Below are positions 50,198-60,218 of a stretch of DNA of 64,000 nt, piece by piece. The stretch is from Saprospirales bacterium (GTDB lineage: Bacteria; Bacteroidota; Bacteroidia; Chitinophagales; Saprospiraceae): positions 16,754 to 80,753 of the forward strand of contig JADJBL010000030.1 in NCBI GenBank assembly GCA_016703765.1, read 5' to 3'. The position numbers and the translations under genes were made by a program. A model generated the notes under the pieces. The model was not told the DNA's origin. It searched no databases and saw nothing but the letters and a program-made list of their open reading frames with translations. Position 1 is the stretch's first letter. Each line of letters opens with the position of its first letter.

Positions 50198-53032
50198 ATG
50201 AAGAATCTGCTTGCTGTACTTGTCTTGTTTTTCTCCCTTTCCCTGAATGCACAAAATTTATCCCTGAGCGGTACCGTAACCGATGCAAAAGGCGGCGAAC
50301 CCTTGCCGGGCGCGCATATTCAACTGGCCGACCGGGATACGGGCAAGCCCCGCGCCGAAGTGTCCGGCCTCGACGGAAAATTCCGCTTCGACCAAATAGA
50401 GGCCGGGGACTATACCCTCAAAATCAGCTTCCTCGGGTTTCTTGACTTTACACGCGAAATAAGTATACAGAGCCAATCCCTCGACCTGGGCGCCCTCCGA
50501 ATGGAAGAAGACGCCGTCCGCCTCGGGGAAGTCCTTATTTCGGAGCAGGCCCTGCCGGCACAGCAAAAAGGCGATACCACAGAGATCAATGCCAATGCCT
50601 TCAAAACCCTTCCCGACGCCAGCGCCGAAGACCTGATCACCAAAATGCCCACCGTCACCATGCAAAACGGGAAAATACAGGCCCAGGGCGAGGAGGTCAA
50701 GCAAGTACTGGTAGACGGCAAGCCCTTTTTCGGCAACGACCCCACCGCCGCGCTCCGAAGCCTACCGGCCGAAGTGGTCGACAAGATCCAGGTCTTCGAC
50801 CAGCAAAGCGACCAGGCTCAGTTTACGGGCTTCCAGGACGGAGAGACCTCCAAGACCATCAACATCATCACCAAGCCCAGCATGAAGGCAGGCCAGTTTG
50901 GGAAGATCTACGCCGGATATGGCTATCCCGATCTCTACCAGGCCGGCGGACAGGTGAATATCTTCAAAAAAGACCGCCGCATCTCCCTCATCGGGATGAG
51001 CAATAATATCAACCAACAAAACTTCTCCACGGAAGACCTTCTGGGCGTTGTCGGAGGAGGCGGTCAGCGCGGAGGAGGCGGCCGCGGTCCCGGCGGCGGC
51101 GGCCCCGGAGGATGGGGACCCTCCAACGATTTTACCGTTTCCCAGAGCGGCGGGATCACCCAGACCCATGCTATTGGCGTGAACTTTTCCGATAAATGGT
51201 TCAAAAAAATGGATGTCTCCGCCAGCTATTTTTTCAACTGGTCCGACAATACGCAGGAAAAATTCACCGACCGGGAATTCGTCAATACGGGTGAATTTCA
51301 GGAGCTCTACTCCGAAGAAACCATTAACCAAAGCACCAACATCAACCACCGGTTCAACGGCCGCTTTGAGTACAAGATCGACAGCCTCAACACCCTGACC
51401 TTCAGGCCCAGGGCTTCCTGGCAATCGAATAAAGGAGAATCCGATCTGTTCGGAAAAAACCTCCGGGACGAAACCACCATCAGCGAAACCACCAACAATT
51501 ATTTGGCCGACCTGAAAGCCGTCAACGCTTCCGGGACGCTGATCTGGCAACACAAATTTGCCAAAGACCGCCGCACCATTTCTTCGGAAATTACCGCAGG
51601 CTACGCCCCCAAAAGAGGGGAAAGCTTTTTGTACTCCCAAAATAACTACTTCGACGGCGCTCCCTCCTCCGATACGCTCGACCAGTTTACCCAACTCGAG
51701 TCCTACAACTGGAACGGGGAGATCGACTTCGACTATACCGAGCCGATCGGCAAGAACGGTATGCTCATGGCTACCTACGAGGTAAACTGGAAACGGGACG
51801 ACAGCGACCGCGAAGCCTTTGATTTTCTGGAGAGCTCGCAGTCGTACAGCATCCCGAATAACCAGTTGACCAACGTCTTCACCAACGACTATGTCACCCA
51901 TCAGGCGGGAGGCGGTTATAATTACCGGAAAGACCAATGGACCCTGATGCTCCGGGCCAACTACCAGCGGGCAGAGCTCGTCAACGAGCAAACTTCTCCC
52001 GAAAACCTCACTATCAAACGCAGTTTCGACGATATCCTTCCCATGGCCATGATCCGGTACGAAAAATCCCGGAACGACAATTTCCGGATCTTCTACCGCA
52101 GCAGCACCCGCCTGCCCTCCATCGAGCAAATGCAAAACGTGCTGAACAACACCAACCCCCTTCAATTATCCGTGGGAAATCCCAATCTGGTCCAGGCCGT
52201 GCAACACAACGTGTTTGGGCGGTATTCGAAGACCAATACCGAAAAATCGACGGTCCTCTTCCTCCTGATCGGCGGTGGGCTCACCGACGACTATATCGGC
52301 AACAGCACCTTTCTGCCCCAAAGCGATCATCCCATTTTCGATCAATATGAGGTAACTCCCGGCGCACAGATCTCCACCCCGGCAAACCTCGACGGCTACC
52401 GCAACGCCAGGGCTATGCTCAACTACGGCTTCCCCGTAAAGCCCCTCAAACTGAACCTGAATTTCGACCTGTCCGGAAATTACTCCCGCACGCCCGGCCT
52501 GGTGGACGAGGTGCTGAATTTCGCCAACAACACCAACGGCGGACTCGGCCTGACCATCGGCAGCAATATCAGCGACAAACTGGATTTCAGCGTCAGCTCG
52601 CGCACCAGCTATAACTGGGTGACCAACACCCTGCAAACCAACCGAAATTCCAACTTCCTCAGCCAGTCGGCCCAGTTGAAATTCAACTGGATCATCTGGA
52701 AAGGCATCACCTTCCGCTCGGATGTGACCTACCAGTATTTCGATGGCCTGTCGGAAGATTTCGACCCCAACTACTGGCTCTGGAATATGAGCATCGGCAA
52801 AAAAATCCTTAAAAACGATCGCGGCGAGATCAGCCTCTCCGTCTTCGACCTCCTCAAGCAAAACAACAGCCTGAGCCGCACGATCACCGAGGTTTATTAC
52901 GAAGACGTGCAAACTACCGTCCTCCAGCAGTTCTTCATGCTGAACTTCGTATACCAGATCCGAAATTTCGGGCAGGCGCCCGAGCCACCGAAGGAAGAGG
53001 CCCCGAGGCATATGGGTGGGCCGTGGCATTGA
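50198..53032 (+). CDS. TonB-dependent receptor-like outer membrane protein
   Basis: A 944-residue protein with signal peptide (MKNLLAVLVLFFSLSLNAQ), a carboxypeptidase-regulatory-like N-terminal domain (LSGTVTDAKGGEPLPGAHIQ), a plug (GDTTEINANAFKTLPDASAE, then VLVDGKPFFGNDPTAALRSL) and a long beta-barrel. A Gly-rich insert lies near 285-308 (GGGGQRGGGGRGPGGGGPGG). This is the outer-membrane beta-barrel type of Bacteroidota; the substrate is unknown. The 169-bp upstream gap is shared with the divergent kinase gene; I see only a weak CACCTTTG box (50168-50175) there. A long palindrome follows the stop. Confidence 0.92.
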   Translation: MKNLLAVLVLFFSLSLNAQNLSLSGTVTDAKGGEPLPGAHIQLADRDTGKPRAEVSGLDGKFRFDQIEAGDYTLKISFLGFLDFTREISIQSQSLDLGALRMEEDAVRLGEVLISEQALPAQQKGDTTEINANAFKTLPDASAEDLITKMPTVTMQNGKIQAQGEEVKQVLVDGKPFFGNDPTAALRSLPAEVVDKIQVFDQQSDQAQFTGFQDGETSKTINIITKPSMKAGQFGKIYAGYGYPDLYQAGGQVNIFKKDRRISLIGMSNNINQQNFSTEDLLGVVGGGGQRGGGGRGPGGGGPGGWGPSNDFTVSQSGGITQTHAIGVNFSDKWFKKMDVSASYFFNWSDNTQEKFTDREFVNTGEFQELYSEETINQSTNINHRFNGRFEYKIDSLNTLTFRPRASWQSNKGESDLFGKNLRDETTISETTNNYLADLKAVNASGTLIWQHKFAKDRRTISSEITAGYAPKRGESFLYSQNNYFDGAPSSDTLDQFTQLESYNWNGEIDFDYTEPIGKNGMLMATYEVNWKRDDSDREAFDFLESSQSYSIPNNQLTNVFTNDYVTHQAGGGYNYRKDQWTLMLRANYQRAELVNEQTSPENLTIKRSFDDILPMAMIRYEKSRNDNFRIFYRSSTRLPSIEQMQNVLNNTNPLQLSVGNPNLVQAVQHNVFGRYSKTNTEKSTVLFLLIGGGLTDDYIGNSTFLPQSDHPIFDQYEVTPGAQISTPANLDGYRNARAMLNYGFPVKPLKLNLNFDLSGNYSRTPGLVDEVLNFANNTNGGLGLTIGSNISDKLDFSVSSRTSYNWVTNTLQTNRNSNFLSQSAQLKFNWIIWKGITFRSDVTYQYFDGLSEDFDPNYWLWNMSIGKKILKNDRGEISLSVFDLLKQNNSLSRTITEVYYEDVQTTVLQQFFMLNFVYQIRNFGQAPEPPKEEAPRHMGGPWH

Positions 53033-53038
53033 AATGAA

Positions 53039-53115
53039 TAGTTTTTAGTTTTTAGTGCTTAATTTTTAGTTTAGCTTGGTCTAACTAAAAATTAAGCACT
53101 AAAAACTAAAAACTA
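53039..53115. terminator. Bidirectional 7-nt-repeat palindrome terminator
   Basis: Left arm 53039-53072 and right arm 53082-53115 are reverse complements over about 34 bp with one small gap; the loop is about 9 nt. Each arm holds GTTTTTA heptamers flanking a GTGCTTAATTT core. It lies between two convergent genes, and the stop codon of the minus-strand gene is inside the right arm. Confidence 0.8.
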
Positions 53116-56100
53116 CTGCCTGACAACCTTCTCCCTCCAAACCCCTCCATCTTCCGCCTGGACCTCGATCCAATACACTGCGGGGGGGAGGGCGCCCAAC
53201 GAAAGCTCAAAGCGTTCTTCGCCTTGCTGGAGCGGCCGGCTCCAAACCGAGCGGCCCCAAAGGTCGAATAAACGGACTTGCAAGTCCTCTTTTGCAGGGC
53301 TGGGCAATAGGAGGGTCAGATCGCCTTTGGTTGGGTTGGGAAAGAGCTGGATGCCCGTCAAAGACCCCTGGTCTACCGTGCTGTTGGGCAGATCGAGACA
53401 CACATTGTCGATCTGGATATAGGACCGCGAAGCGGGGGAACCATCGTCTTCAAACTCGTTTTCTACCAGGATCGTCAGGTATTTCAGGTCGGTCGAATAG
53501 GCCAGCCAGCTGTACTGGTAGTAGTACCAGATGGAATCCGAAAATTCGTTCAGGATGCCCATGGTATGGCAGGTGCCGGTACAATCGGCCGAGGTCTGCG
53601 GCTGATCGGCGATGATGACCCTGAGCCTCGTGTTTTCACCCGGCCGTTCGGGCAGGTAGCGCATCACGTTGAGGGTCAGGTGGTAGGTTTGTCCGAGCAC
53701 CGGATTGATGATCTGGTAAAACCCGTCGCAGGTGTCCTGATTACCGGAAAGGATGATAAAATTGGGGTCGGCGGCGCCGGGATCCGTCGCGACGTAGGGT
53801 GTTCCGAAGGCAGGCAACCAGGGCGCGGCCTGACCGTCCTGTCCAAGTACCCCCCGTGTTCCTTCCATACCCGGATTGTCGATCACCCCTCCATCGCAGG
53901 CGCCCAGATAGCCGCATTCGATGATAAAGGCCTGGCATTTTTCGACCACCCCGCAGAAATTGCCGTTCAGGTCCGTCCTGGATACGCGCATACACACCTC
54001 CACTGCGCCGTTGGGCAATTCGAGGTTAACCCAGTCGGCGCCTGTACTCGACCCCACGAGGTTGGTGTTGAGATACCATTCCACCTCATCGCAGGCGTCC
54101 ACCCCAACAGGCCGGAAAGCCCTCAGGCAGGGATTGCCTTCGAATAATTCGGAGCGCTCGATCCCGAAAGCGTCGAACGAAAATTCATCGCAGGAGCATT
54201 CAGGGGCTGTCGGGCAGCAATCGGGCGAGCCTAACAACGTGCTTCCCGAAGAAGTAATGATACTTCCCGAAATATTCATGCCCGCCGCTCCAATTACGGT
54301 CTTCAGTTCGACCGTGAGCCGGTTGTCTCCCTGTTTGAAAAAGCTGCAATCGGCAGCCGAGGGCTGGTAAAGCCAATTGCCCGCCACGCCGTAGGCAGGG
54401 CTCAGGAACAAGGGCCCTGATACCGGACGCCCGTTGATCCGGATCGTAGCCAAAGCCCAGGCCTGTATGCCGAGGTCGAACACCAGATCCTGACAATTGA
54501 ACGCCCCTTCGGGCAGGCAAAACTTGAACTCGATCTCGTGGTTTCGGTATCCGTTCAGGGTCATGGGAACGATCCAGTTGCTTCCCGGAAGGGGCGCCAG
54601 GCTGTCCACCTGGTCCACCACGATCATCTGGAGGCTGTTCGATTCAACCCAATAGTTATCCACCACTCCGGTGGTGGCGGGGTATAGTTCGTTATTGGCA
54701 TAGTCGTATCCGGTGGCGATGCCCAACTCGCTGTATTCACAGGGATCTCCGCAATCGATGGCCAGGGTTTCGCAGTATGTCCTTTCCCAACAGATATCGC
54801 CGCTCGTCTCGTCTACCTCGGCCACCACCATGCATATTTCGTAATCGCCGCCTTCGAGGAAGATATGCGCTACCTCTGCGGTACCCAAAAATGGACCTGT
54901 AGCAACGGTTCCATCTCCCCATTGCCACTCCAGCACCACCTGGCAGGCGTTTAGCTGGCTGGGCACAAAGGTGTGTTCGCAACCGCTGCCTATTTCCCAG
55001 GTGTAGCCGGCATCGACATTGGCTACGAAAGCCAGGGAATCCACGCAACAGGTATCGATGCTGGGCAGTACGATCACGTTAAAAGTGCAGGAGGAGGCGT
55101 TGCCTTCATCGTCTGCCGCGTTGCAGGTCACTTCCGTGGTTCCGAGGGGGAATACATCCCCCGAACCTGCCGAGCAGGAAAGCTGGGCTGTCCCGCAATT
55201 GTCGGCGGCCGTGGTGTTGTCAAATTGCACCACAGCGCTGGAAGCGCCGGCGGCAGCCTGTACGGTGACGTCGTCGGGACAGTCGATCGCGGGGGCTTCC
55301 TGATCCTCCACCGCAATGCATTGCACGCAGATCGCAGTCTCTCCTGCCTGATCGGTGACGGTCCATGTCATACAGTTGTTGCCCAGGGGCCAGGGTGCGC
55401 TCAAGGGCAGCCCGTCGAAACGGACTCCGCTGTACTGCAATTCCGAAGGGTCGCTGCAATTGTCGGTGGCAGCGGGGAAGGCCGGCGTATAGGTTGCCGA
55501 ACAAGCGCCGGGATCGGTCTGGATCTGTATCGCGGGGCAACTGAGCTCAGGGGATTCGTTATCTTCCGCCAGCTCTATGTTTTGACAAAGGGTTATTTCG
55601 CAAAGACCGTCCGTAACGGTGACGCAGACTTCATGAATGCCGTAATCCGGGAAAGTCGCCATGACTGTGGAGCCTTGCTGCGGCCCCCCGGGCAGGTCCC
55701 AGGTCCAGGTGTAGCCCGGGTCGTCCGGCACGCCGAGGAAGGATACATTGAGGCATGCGGTGGCGTAAGAGAAAACGGCCTGGAATTGCGTCAGGATCTC
55801 CAGTTCTACCTGCCCCGCGCTTTCGCAACCGAAGGTGGAAGAGAGTACGAGGCCGACGGTGTAATTCCCGTTTTCGCCAAAAGTATGTTCCGGGCTCGGC
55901 AGACTGGAGCTCGCCCCATCGCCGAAATCCCAGGCGTATTCAAAGCTTGGGTCGAGGAACAGGGGTGTAAACTGATAGCTTCCTCCGCATCCCGGAAGGA
56001 TATTGGCGCTGAATTGGCCGGAAAAATTTTCGGGAGCAACCTCTACGGTAAAATTGCAGGAAGCGGTATTGCCGGCCGCATCCGTGGCCGTGGAAGAAAC

Positions 56101-59100
56101 GATGGTAGTTCCCACAGGGAAAACGCTCCCCGAGGCGGGAACGGACACCACGCTCACTCCCGAACAGTTGTCCGAGGCATTGGGTTGGGCAAATTGAACG
56201 ACCGCCCCCTGTGTGCCGGGCGCGGCAACTACGCATATAGAGGCCGGACATTGGATCTGGGGAGGAACGCTCTCGTTCACCGTGACCGAGAAGCTGCAGG
56301 AGGCGAAGCTCTCCGGGTTTTCCACCACGGTCATTTCTACCTCCGTCACTCCGGGGAGGAAGGGCACGTTCCCGATCGGGAAGCCCGAGCCGGAGCCGCT
56401 GCTTGCCCCGCTGAGGGTGTATGAAATCTCCAGGGTGCCCTGACTGATGCAATCGTCCAACAATTCCAGGTCGATATTCTGTAAAACGGCCGAGCAATCC
56501 ACCGGATCGGCTTCAACCTCGATATCGGCCGGACAGACCACGGCGATCGGGGTGAGGTCGAACGACTCGATCAGTTGCACGCAGGTATCTTCATTTCCCG
56601 CGGCGTCCACGGCGGTCCAGGTCCGTTCGATGACGCTTTCGCATTCGCCGCTGAAAATCACAACGTCCGCAAAGGTTATCGTCACCGAGCCGCAGGGGTC
56701 GATAGCCGTTGCTTCGCCGGTGGCAGCCGGATCGGTTGGAGAACCGAACTGGAGCAGCACGTCATCCGGGCAGGTGATGACCGGCGCTCCGCCGTCGTCC
56801 ACCGTGACCGTGACCAGGCAATTCACCACCCCGCAACCGTCGATGGCTGTGACGGTAAAGGTATTTGCGCCGCCCTGATACGGACCCTGGTATCCAGCGG
56901 GATAGGTCACGTCGAGGATGAGGTCGCAGGGGCAGTTATCGACCACGGTGGCATTGGACAGTTGATAGCTCGTATTTTCGCATACACCCGGATCGGCCTG
57001 GACGGTGATATTCGGCGGGCAGGTTAGGGTTGCCGGCGCGCCGGCGATATTTACCGTCACGACCTCGCAATGGGTATCGTCGCAATCGGCCGTCGTAATC
57101 GTCAGGCACACGTTGTAGGATCCCGACGAAAAATAGGTAAAGGTCGGGTTGGCCTGGGTGGAGGTCGAGTTGAGCTGGTCGCCGAACTGCCAAAGGTAGG
57201 TCGGCAGGGCGCCGTTGGATTGGTTCGTAAATCCGATCCCCCCGCAAGAGTTGAGCGGCGCCCAGTCGAATGCCGCTTCGCAAAGCGGCTGGGGAAAAAA
57301 CTGGTCGCAAAACAGCTGGGAAGGCGTATATGCCACGCAGGAGGGAATAGTGATCCCTCCGGCACAGGCCACGGAGGTGGGCTCCGGTGAAGTGGTCTGG
57401 GAAAATTCGGGCTGATAATTTTCAATCAGGAGGCTCAGTGGGTCGAAACAGTCGCAGTTATTCAGGTTGCCTCCGGGATCGGTGCGACTTACCCAAAAGA
57501 ACCCGTCGGAGGAGTCCGGCCGCGGGCGGTAACCGGCGAGGACCAGGCTCCCGTCATTCGCTACGTCGACATGGTAGGCCAGCGCGTCCTGGGCAGATTC
57601 GTTTCCGAAAGCGCCGGGGAAGAGGTTGGTCCACTGAGCGACCCCTTGCTGATTGGTTTTTATTAAAAATGCCCTGAAAAACTCGTCGTTGGCGCCCATA
57701 GCCGCTCCCGCGACGAACAGCTCGCCGGCGGGATTTTTATCGAGGCCGTATATCCGGAAGCCGTTTCCGTACACCGCGTTGGTGGCGTTGTTCCGGATGC
57801 GTCGGGCCCACAGGGGGAGGCCGTCCACTATACCGCTGGGCGTGTAGGGTCTGACTTCCATCAGGAAAGCCTCGCGGTCGGGGCTGTTTTTGGTCATATA
57901 GCCCGCGACGACCAGGTTTTCGCCGTTTTGCAGGATGCCGGTGGGGAAAGGAGTTTCTTCCGGATTAGCGGGGAGCATATCGTAAAGCAGGGGGCCCGGG
58001 GTGGCGAGCGTGAGGTCTGATTGGAGCAGGTAAATACCTAAAAACCGCTGGCCCGATTTCCAGTAACCACCCACTGCCACCGTGGCGGATGGATTGGTCA
58101 GTCCTTCGACGTTGGCGATAGCGGAGGGGAAAAACTCATCGGTCGAGGGTAGGTTAAATTGAAGGTCGCTGCAATTTTGGCCGTTGATGGAAAAGCTGAG
58201 TAATTCCATGGTATTTACGCCGGTGGCGGGTTGGAAGCGGTTCACCAGGACCACCAGTTCGCCGCCGGCCAACTGGATCACATCCCGGGCGTATTCATCC
58301 GATCCGGCCCGTTCCATATAGCGGCTCCACACCACGCAACCGGAATGATCGAGCAGGGCGGCGAGCACATCCAGGGTCGAGTTGCCGGGAGGGAGGGCGG
58401 TATTGAACATCGTGACGGCCATGAGGTAGCCCTGCGAATTGCCGTTGCCATCGAAAACCTCCGTTAAATGAGCGTTTGTCGGGGTTTCCGAATCGATCAG
58501 GGCTTCCAGTTCATTGCCGTTGTAGGAGAATTCGAGGTATTGCGGGTCGGCGATGAGCTGCCCTTTTTCATCCATCCGGGTGAAGATCAGATCGAGGGTG
58601 AAGGGGGAGAAAGCGGTGCTGAAGCCCAGCGCCACGTGTTCGCCATTGCTGGCTTCAAAGCCGTCGAGGGCCAGTTCGATCTCCGACTCTGGCCCCTGGG
58701 GCGCCAGGACGGTGCTAAAGGTATTGGAATTGACCGGTTCGCAGGAAGACCCGCAGATGGCGACTTGTTGCCAGGCCAGCCCTGCAAAAGGCATATCCTG
58801 GCCCAACGGGATGGAAGCTGCCGCGTCTGTAACGACATAGGCGTTGCTGCTCAGGCTGAAGGAGGACATCGACAAGCTGGGGCCTGTTTTGGTGACGCAG
58901 GTTTCGAGGTCCAGGCTGCTGATGGAAAGAAAGGCGTCGCTCTGCCCGAAGCCGGAGGGATTTGCGGTGCGGCCGTCGACATAGGCGATCTGGTCGGGGG
59001 CGAGGAAGAAAATATTGCCGTTGGCAAAGGCCGTTTCGCCGCCGTCCAGGTATTTGACCCACTGGATGGAGGGGGTATTGTTGTTTTCGACGATTTTGAT

Positions 59101-60063
59101 CACCACATTCCGGTTCACTCCATCGATACTCCCGAAGCCCATGGCGTAGATAGCCTGGTCGGGTCCGATCCAGACCCGGTTGAGGAAGGCCAGTTGGGGA
59201 AGCGTGCGGCTCCATACGGACTGAAAACTGGCGTTCAGGCGGGATATTTGCGCCGGGTTTGCGGGAGTGGAAGAGCCCGCCAGGATATAGCCTCCGCCGG
59301 GGCGTTCCACCGCGTCGTTGATGCGCATACCGACACCGTAGGAATTTCCGGAGATTACCGTTCCCGCGTTGTTCACCTGAACGGTGACGGCCGTGCTGCC
59401 GGCATGGCCGACCATGAGGAGGTTGCCGTTGGAGAGGACTTCCAGGTCGCGGTAAAACTCCTCGTCGGCCGTGCTGCCGAGGAGTTTGCGCCAGTTGAAA
59501 TTGCCGGCCGCGTCGATATTGAGGAGGTTGATGTCGTCATTGGACGAGCCGACCAGTTGCTGGGTGGCGCCGAGGATGTAATAGGGAAAAGCCGGATTTA
59601 CCGGGTTGGGGTGGCGGATCACCTTGGTGAGCACTTCCCGGTCGGCCAGATTGTAGTATCGGACCCAAAGGAAGTTTCCGGAAGGCGAGGCCAGACCGAT
59701 CAGGCTGTTGGCGTTGCCGTCGTAGGGGGAGGTGCCGCCGACGAGCAGGAGGTTTCCTTCGTCGGTGAGGGCGATGTCGTTCCAGACGGAAGGCACGCTC
59801 AGGCGGATGGTCCACTGGGTTTGTCCCTGAAAATTCAGCCTGCTCAGGGTAGCGTGGGGCGTAGCCCCTTCGTTGGGCTCATCGGTGCCCAGCACGTAGT
59901 AGTCGTCGCCCACGCGGATGACCTTGTTGAAGCGGTTGTCGAGCCCGTTGCCGAACAAGCGCTGGAATTCGATGGCAAAAAAAGGAGGGGTGGAGTTGGA
60001 GAAAAGAAAATGCGCGGGAAGCACAATTGACAGCAATGTCAAGAGGAGTACATGGGATTTCAT
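53113..60063 (-). CDS. Giant HYR/PKD surface protein with T9SS sorting domain
   Basis: A 2316-residue secreted protein in one intact frame. A signal peptide (LLLTLLSIVLPAHFLFSNS) is followed by roughly 900 residues of beta-propeller-like repeats (such as LLVGGTSPYDGN and VVAGYMTKNSPDREAFLMEV). PKD domains (TYLWQFGDQLNSTSTQANPT; YAWDFGDGASSSLPSPEHTF; WQWGDGTVATGPF) and at least five HYR repeats follow (CPPNITVQADPGVCENTSY; CPDDVLLQFGSPTDPAATGE; CPADIEVEADPVDCSAVL). Two carbohydrate-binding-like regions come next, and a type A T9SS sorting domain ends it (IQLFPNPTKGDLTLLL; ending WREKVVRQ). It is probably a cell-surface adhesin typical of Saprospiraceae. Confidence 0.93.
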   Translation of the reverse strand: MKSHVLLLTLLSIVLPAHFLFSNSTPPFFAIEFQRLFGNGLDNRFNKVIRVGDDYYVLGTDEPNEGATPHATLSRLNFQGQTQWTIRLSVPSVWNDIALTDEGNLLLVGGTSPYDGNANSLIGLASPSGNFLWVRYYNLADREVLTKVIRHPNPVNPAFPYYILGATQQLVGSSNDDINLLNIDAAGNFNWRKLLGSTADEEFYRDLEVLSNGNLLMVGHAGSTAVTVQVNNAGTVISGNSYGVGMRINDAVERPGGGYILAGSSTPANPAQISRLNASFQSVWSRTLPQLAFLNRVWIGPDQAIYAMGFGSIDGVNRNVVIKIVENNNTPSIQWVKYLDGGETAFANGNIFFLAPDQIAYVDGRTANPSGFGQSDAFLSISSLDLETCVTKTGPSLSMSSFSLSSNAYVVTDAAASIPLGQDMPFAGLAWQQVAICGSSCEPVNSNTFSTVLAPQGPESEIELALDGFEASNGEHVALGFSTAFSPFTLDLIFTRMDEKGQLIADPQYLEFSYNGNELEALIDSETPTNAHLTEVFDGNGNSQGYLMAVTMFNTALPPGNSTLDVLAALLDHSGCVVWSRYMERAGSDEYARDVIQLAGGELVVLVNRFQPATGVNTMELLSFSINGQNCSDLQFNLPSTDEFFPSAIANVEGLTNPSATVAVGGYWKSGQRFLGIYLLQSDLTLATPGPLLYDMLPANPEETPFPTGILQNGENLVVAGYMTKNSPDREAFLMEVRPYTPSGIVDGLPLWARRIRNNATNAVYGNGFRIYGLDKNPAGELFVAGAAMGANDEFFRAFLIKTNQQGVAQWTNLFPGAFGNESAQDALAYHVDVANDGSLVLAGYRPRPDSSDGFFWVSRTDPGGNLNNCDCFDPLSLLIENYQPEFSQTTSPEPTSVACAGGITIPSCVAYTPSQLFCDQFFPQPLCEAAFDWAPLNSCGGIGFTNQSNGALPTYLWQFGDQLNSTSTQANPTFTYFSSGSYNVCLTITTADCDDTHCEVVTVNIAGAPATLTCPPNITVQADPGVCENTSYQLSNATVVDNCPCDLILDVTYPAGYQGPYQGGANTFTVTAIDGCGVVNCLVTVTVDDGGAPVITCPDDVLLQFGSPTDPAATGEATAIDPCGSVTITFADVVIFSGECESVIERTWTAVDAAGNEDTCVQLIESFDLTPIAVVCPADIEVEADPVDCSAVLQNIDLELLDDCISQGTLEISYTLSGASSGSGSGFPIGNVPFLPGVTEVEMTVVENPESFASCSFSVTVNESVPPQIQCPASICVVAAPGTQGAVVQFAQPNASDNCSGVSVVSVPASGSVFPVGTTIVSSTATDAAGNTASCNFTVEVAPENFSGQFSANILPGCGGSYQFTPLFLDPSFEYAWDFGDGASSSLPSPEHTFGENGNYTVGLVLSSTFGCESAGQVELEILTQFQAVFSYATACLNVSFLGVPDDPGYTWTWDLPGGPQQGSTVMATFPDYGIHEVCVTVTDGLCEITLCQNIELAEDNESPELSCPAIQIQTDPGACSATYTPAFPAATDNCSDPSELQYSGVRFDGLPLSAPWPLGNNCMTWTVTDQAGETAICVQCIAVEDQEAPAIDCPDDVTVQAAAGASSAVVQFDNTTAADNCGTAQLSCSAGSGDVFPLGTTEVTCNAADDEGNASSCTFNVIVLPSIDTCCVDSLAFVANVDAGYTWEIGSGCEHTFVPSQLNACQVVLEWQWGDGTVATGPFLGTAEVAHIFLEGGDYEICMVVAEVDETSGDICWERTYCETLAIDCGDPCEYSELGIATGYDYANNELYPATTGVVDNYWVESNSLQMIVVDQVDSLAPLPGSNWIVPMTLNGYRNHEIEFKFCLPEGAFNCQDLVFDLGIQAWALATIRINGRPVSGPLFLSPAYGVAGNWLYQPSAADCSFFKQGDNRLTVELKTVIGAAGMNISGSIITSSGSTLLGSPDCCPTAPECSCDEFSFDAFGIERSELFEGNPCLRAFRPVGVDACDEVEWYLNTNLVGSSTGADWVNLELPNGAVEVCMRVSRTDLNGNFCGVVEKCQAFIIECGYLGACDGGVIDNPGMEGTRGVLGQDGQAAPWLPAFGTPYVATDPGAADPNFIILSGNQDTCDGFYQIINPVLGQTYHLTLNVMRYLPERPGENTRLRVIIADQPQTSADCTGTCHTMGILNEFSDSIWYYYQYSWLAYSTDLKYLTILVENEFEDDGSPASRSYIQIDNVCLDLPNSTVDQGSLTGIQLFPNPTKGDLTLLLPSPAKEDLQVRLFDLWGRSVWSRPLQQGEERFELSLGALPPAVYWIEVQAEDGGVWREKVVRQ

Positions 60064-60125
60064 AAGTAATCGGTTAGTTGTTAAAGACTTCCGGTATCCC
60101 TTATCAGTTTACCGGTTATCGGGGG

Positions 60126-60156
60126 CAAAGGTAGGGGAAGAGGAGAGAAGAAACAA
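60126..60156 (-). promoter_or_regulatory. Promoter for the giant surface protein
   Basis: On the minus strand TACCTTTG (60126-60133) matches the -7 consensus, with a TTG -33 core at 60154-60156 about 20 bp further upstream. It lies 63 bp before the start codon. Confidence 0.6.
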
Positions 60157-60190
60157 TTTTTTTTATAAAGTGAAGGGGTTCGTATCTTTG
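60157..60190 (+). promoter_or_regulatory. Promoter for the adenylate cyclase-TPR gene
   Basis: TATCTTTG at 60183-60190 matches TAnnTTTG exactly, with a T-rich -33 region at 60157-60164 (spacing about 18 bp). It lies 28 bp before the ATG at 60219, back to back with the promoter of the giant gene. Confidence 0.6.
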
Positions 60191-60218
60191 AAGATATTTA
60201 CGTACCTCCCAAAAACAC

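Noticed and set aside
58468..60030. A 520-codon plus-strand frame over the giant surface protein
   Set aside because: Antisense shadow; the minus strand has signal peptide, PKD/HYR domains and sorting domain in one frame.
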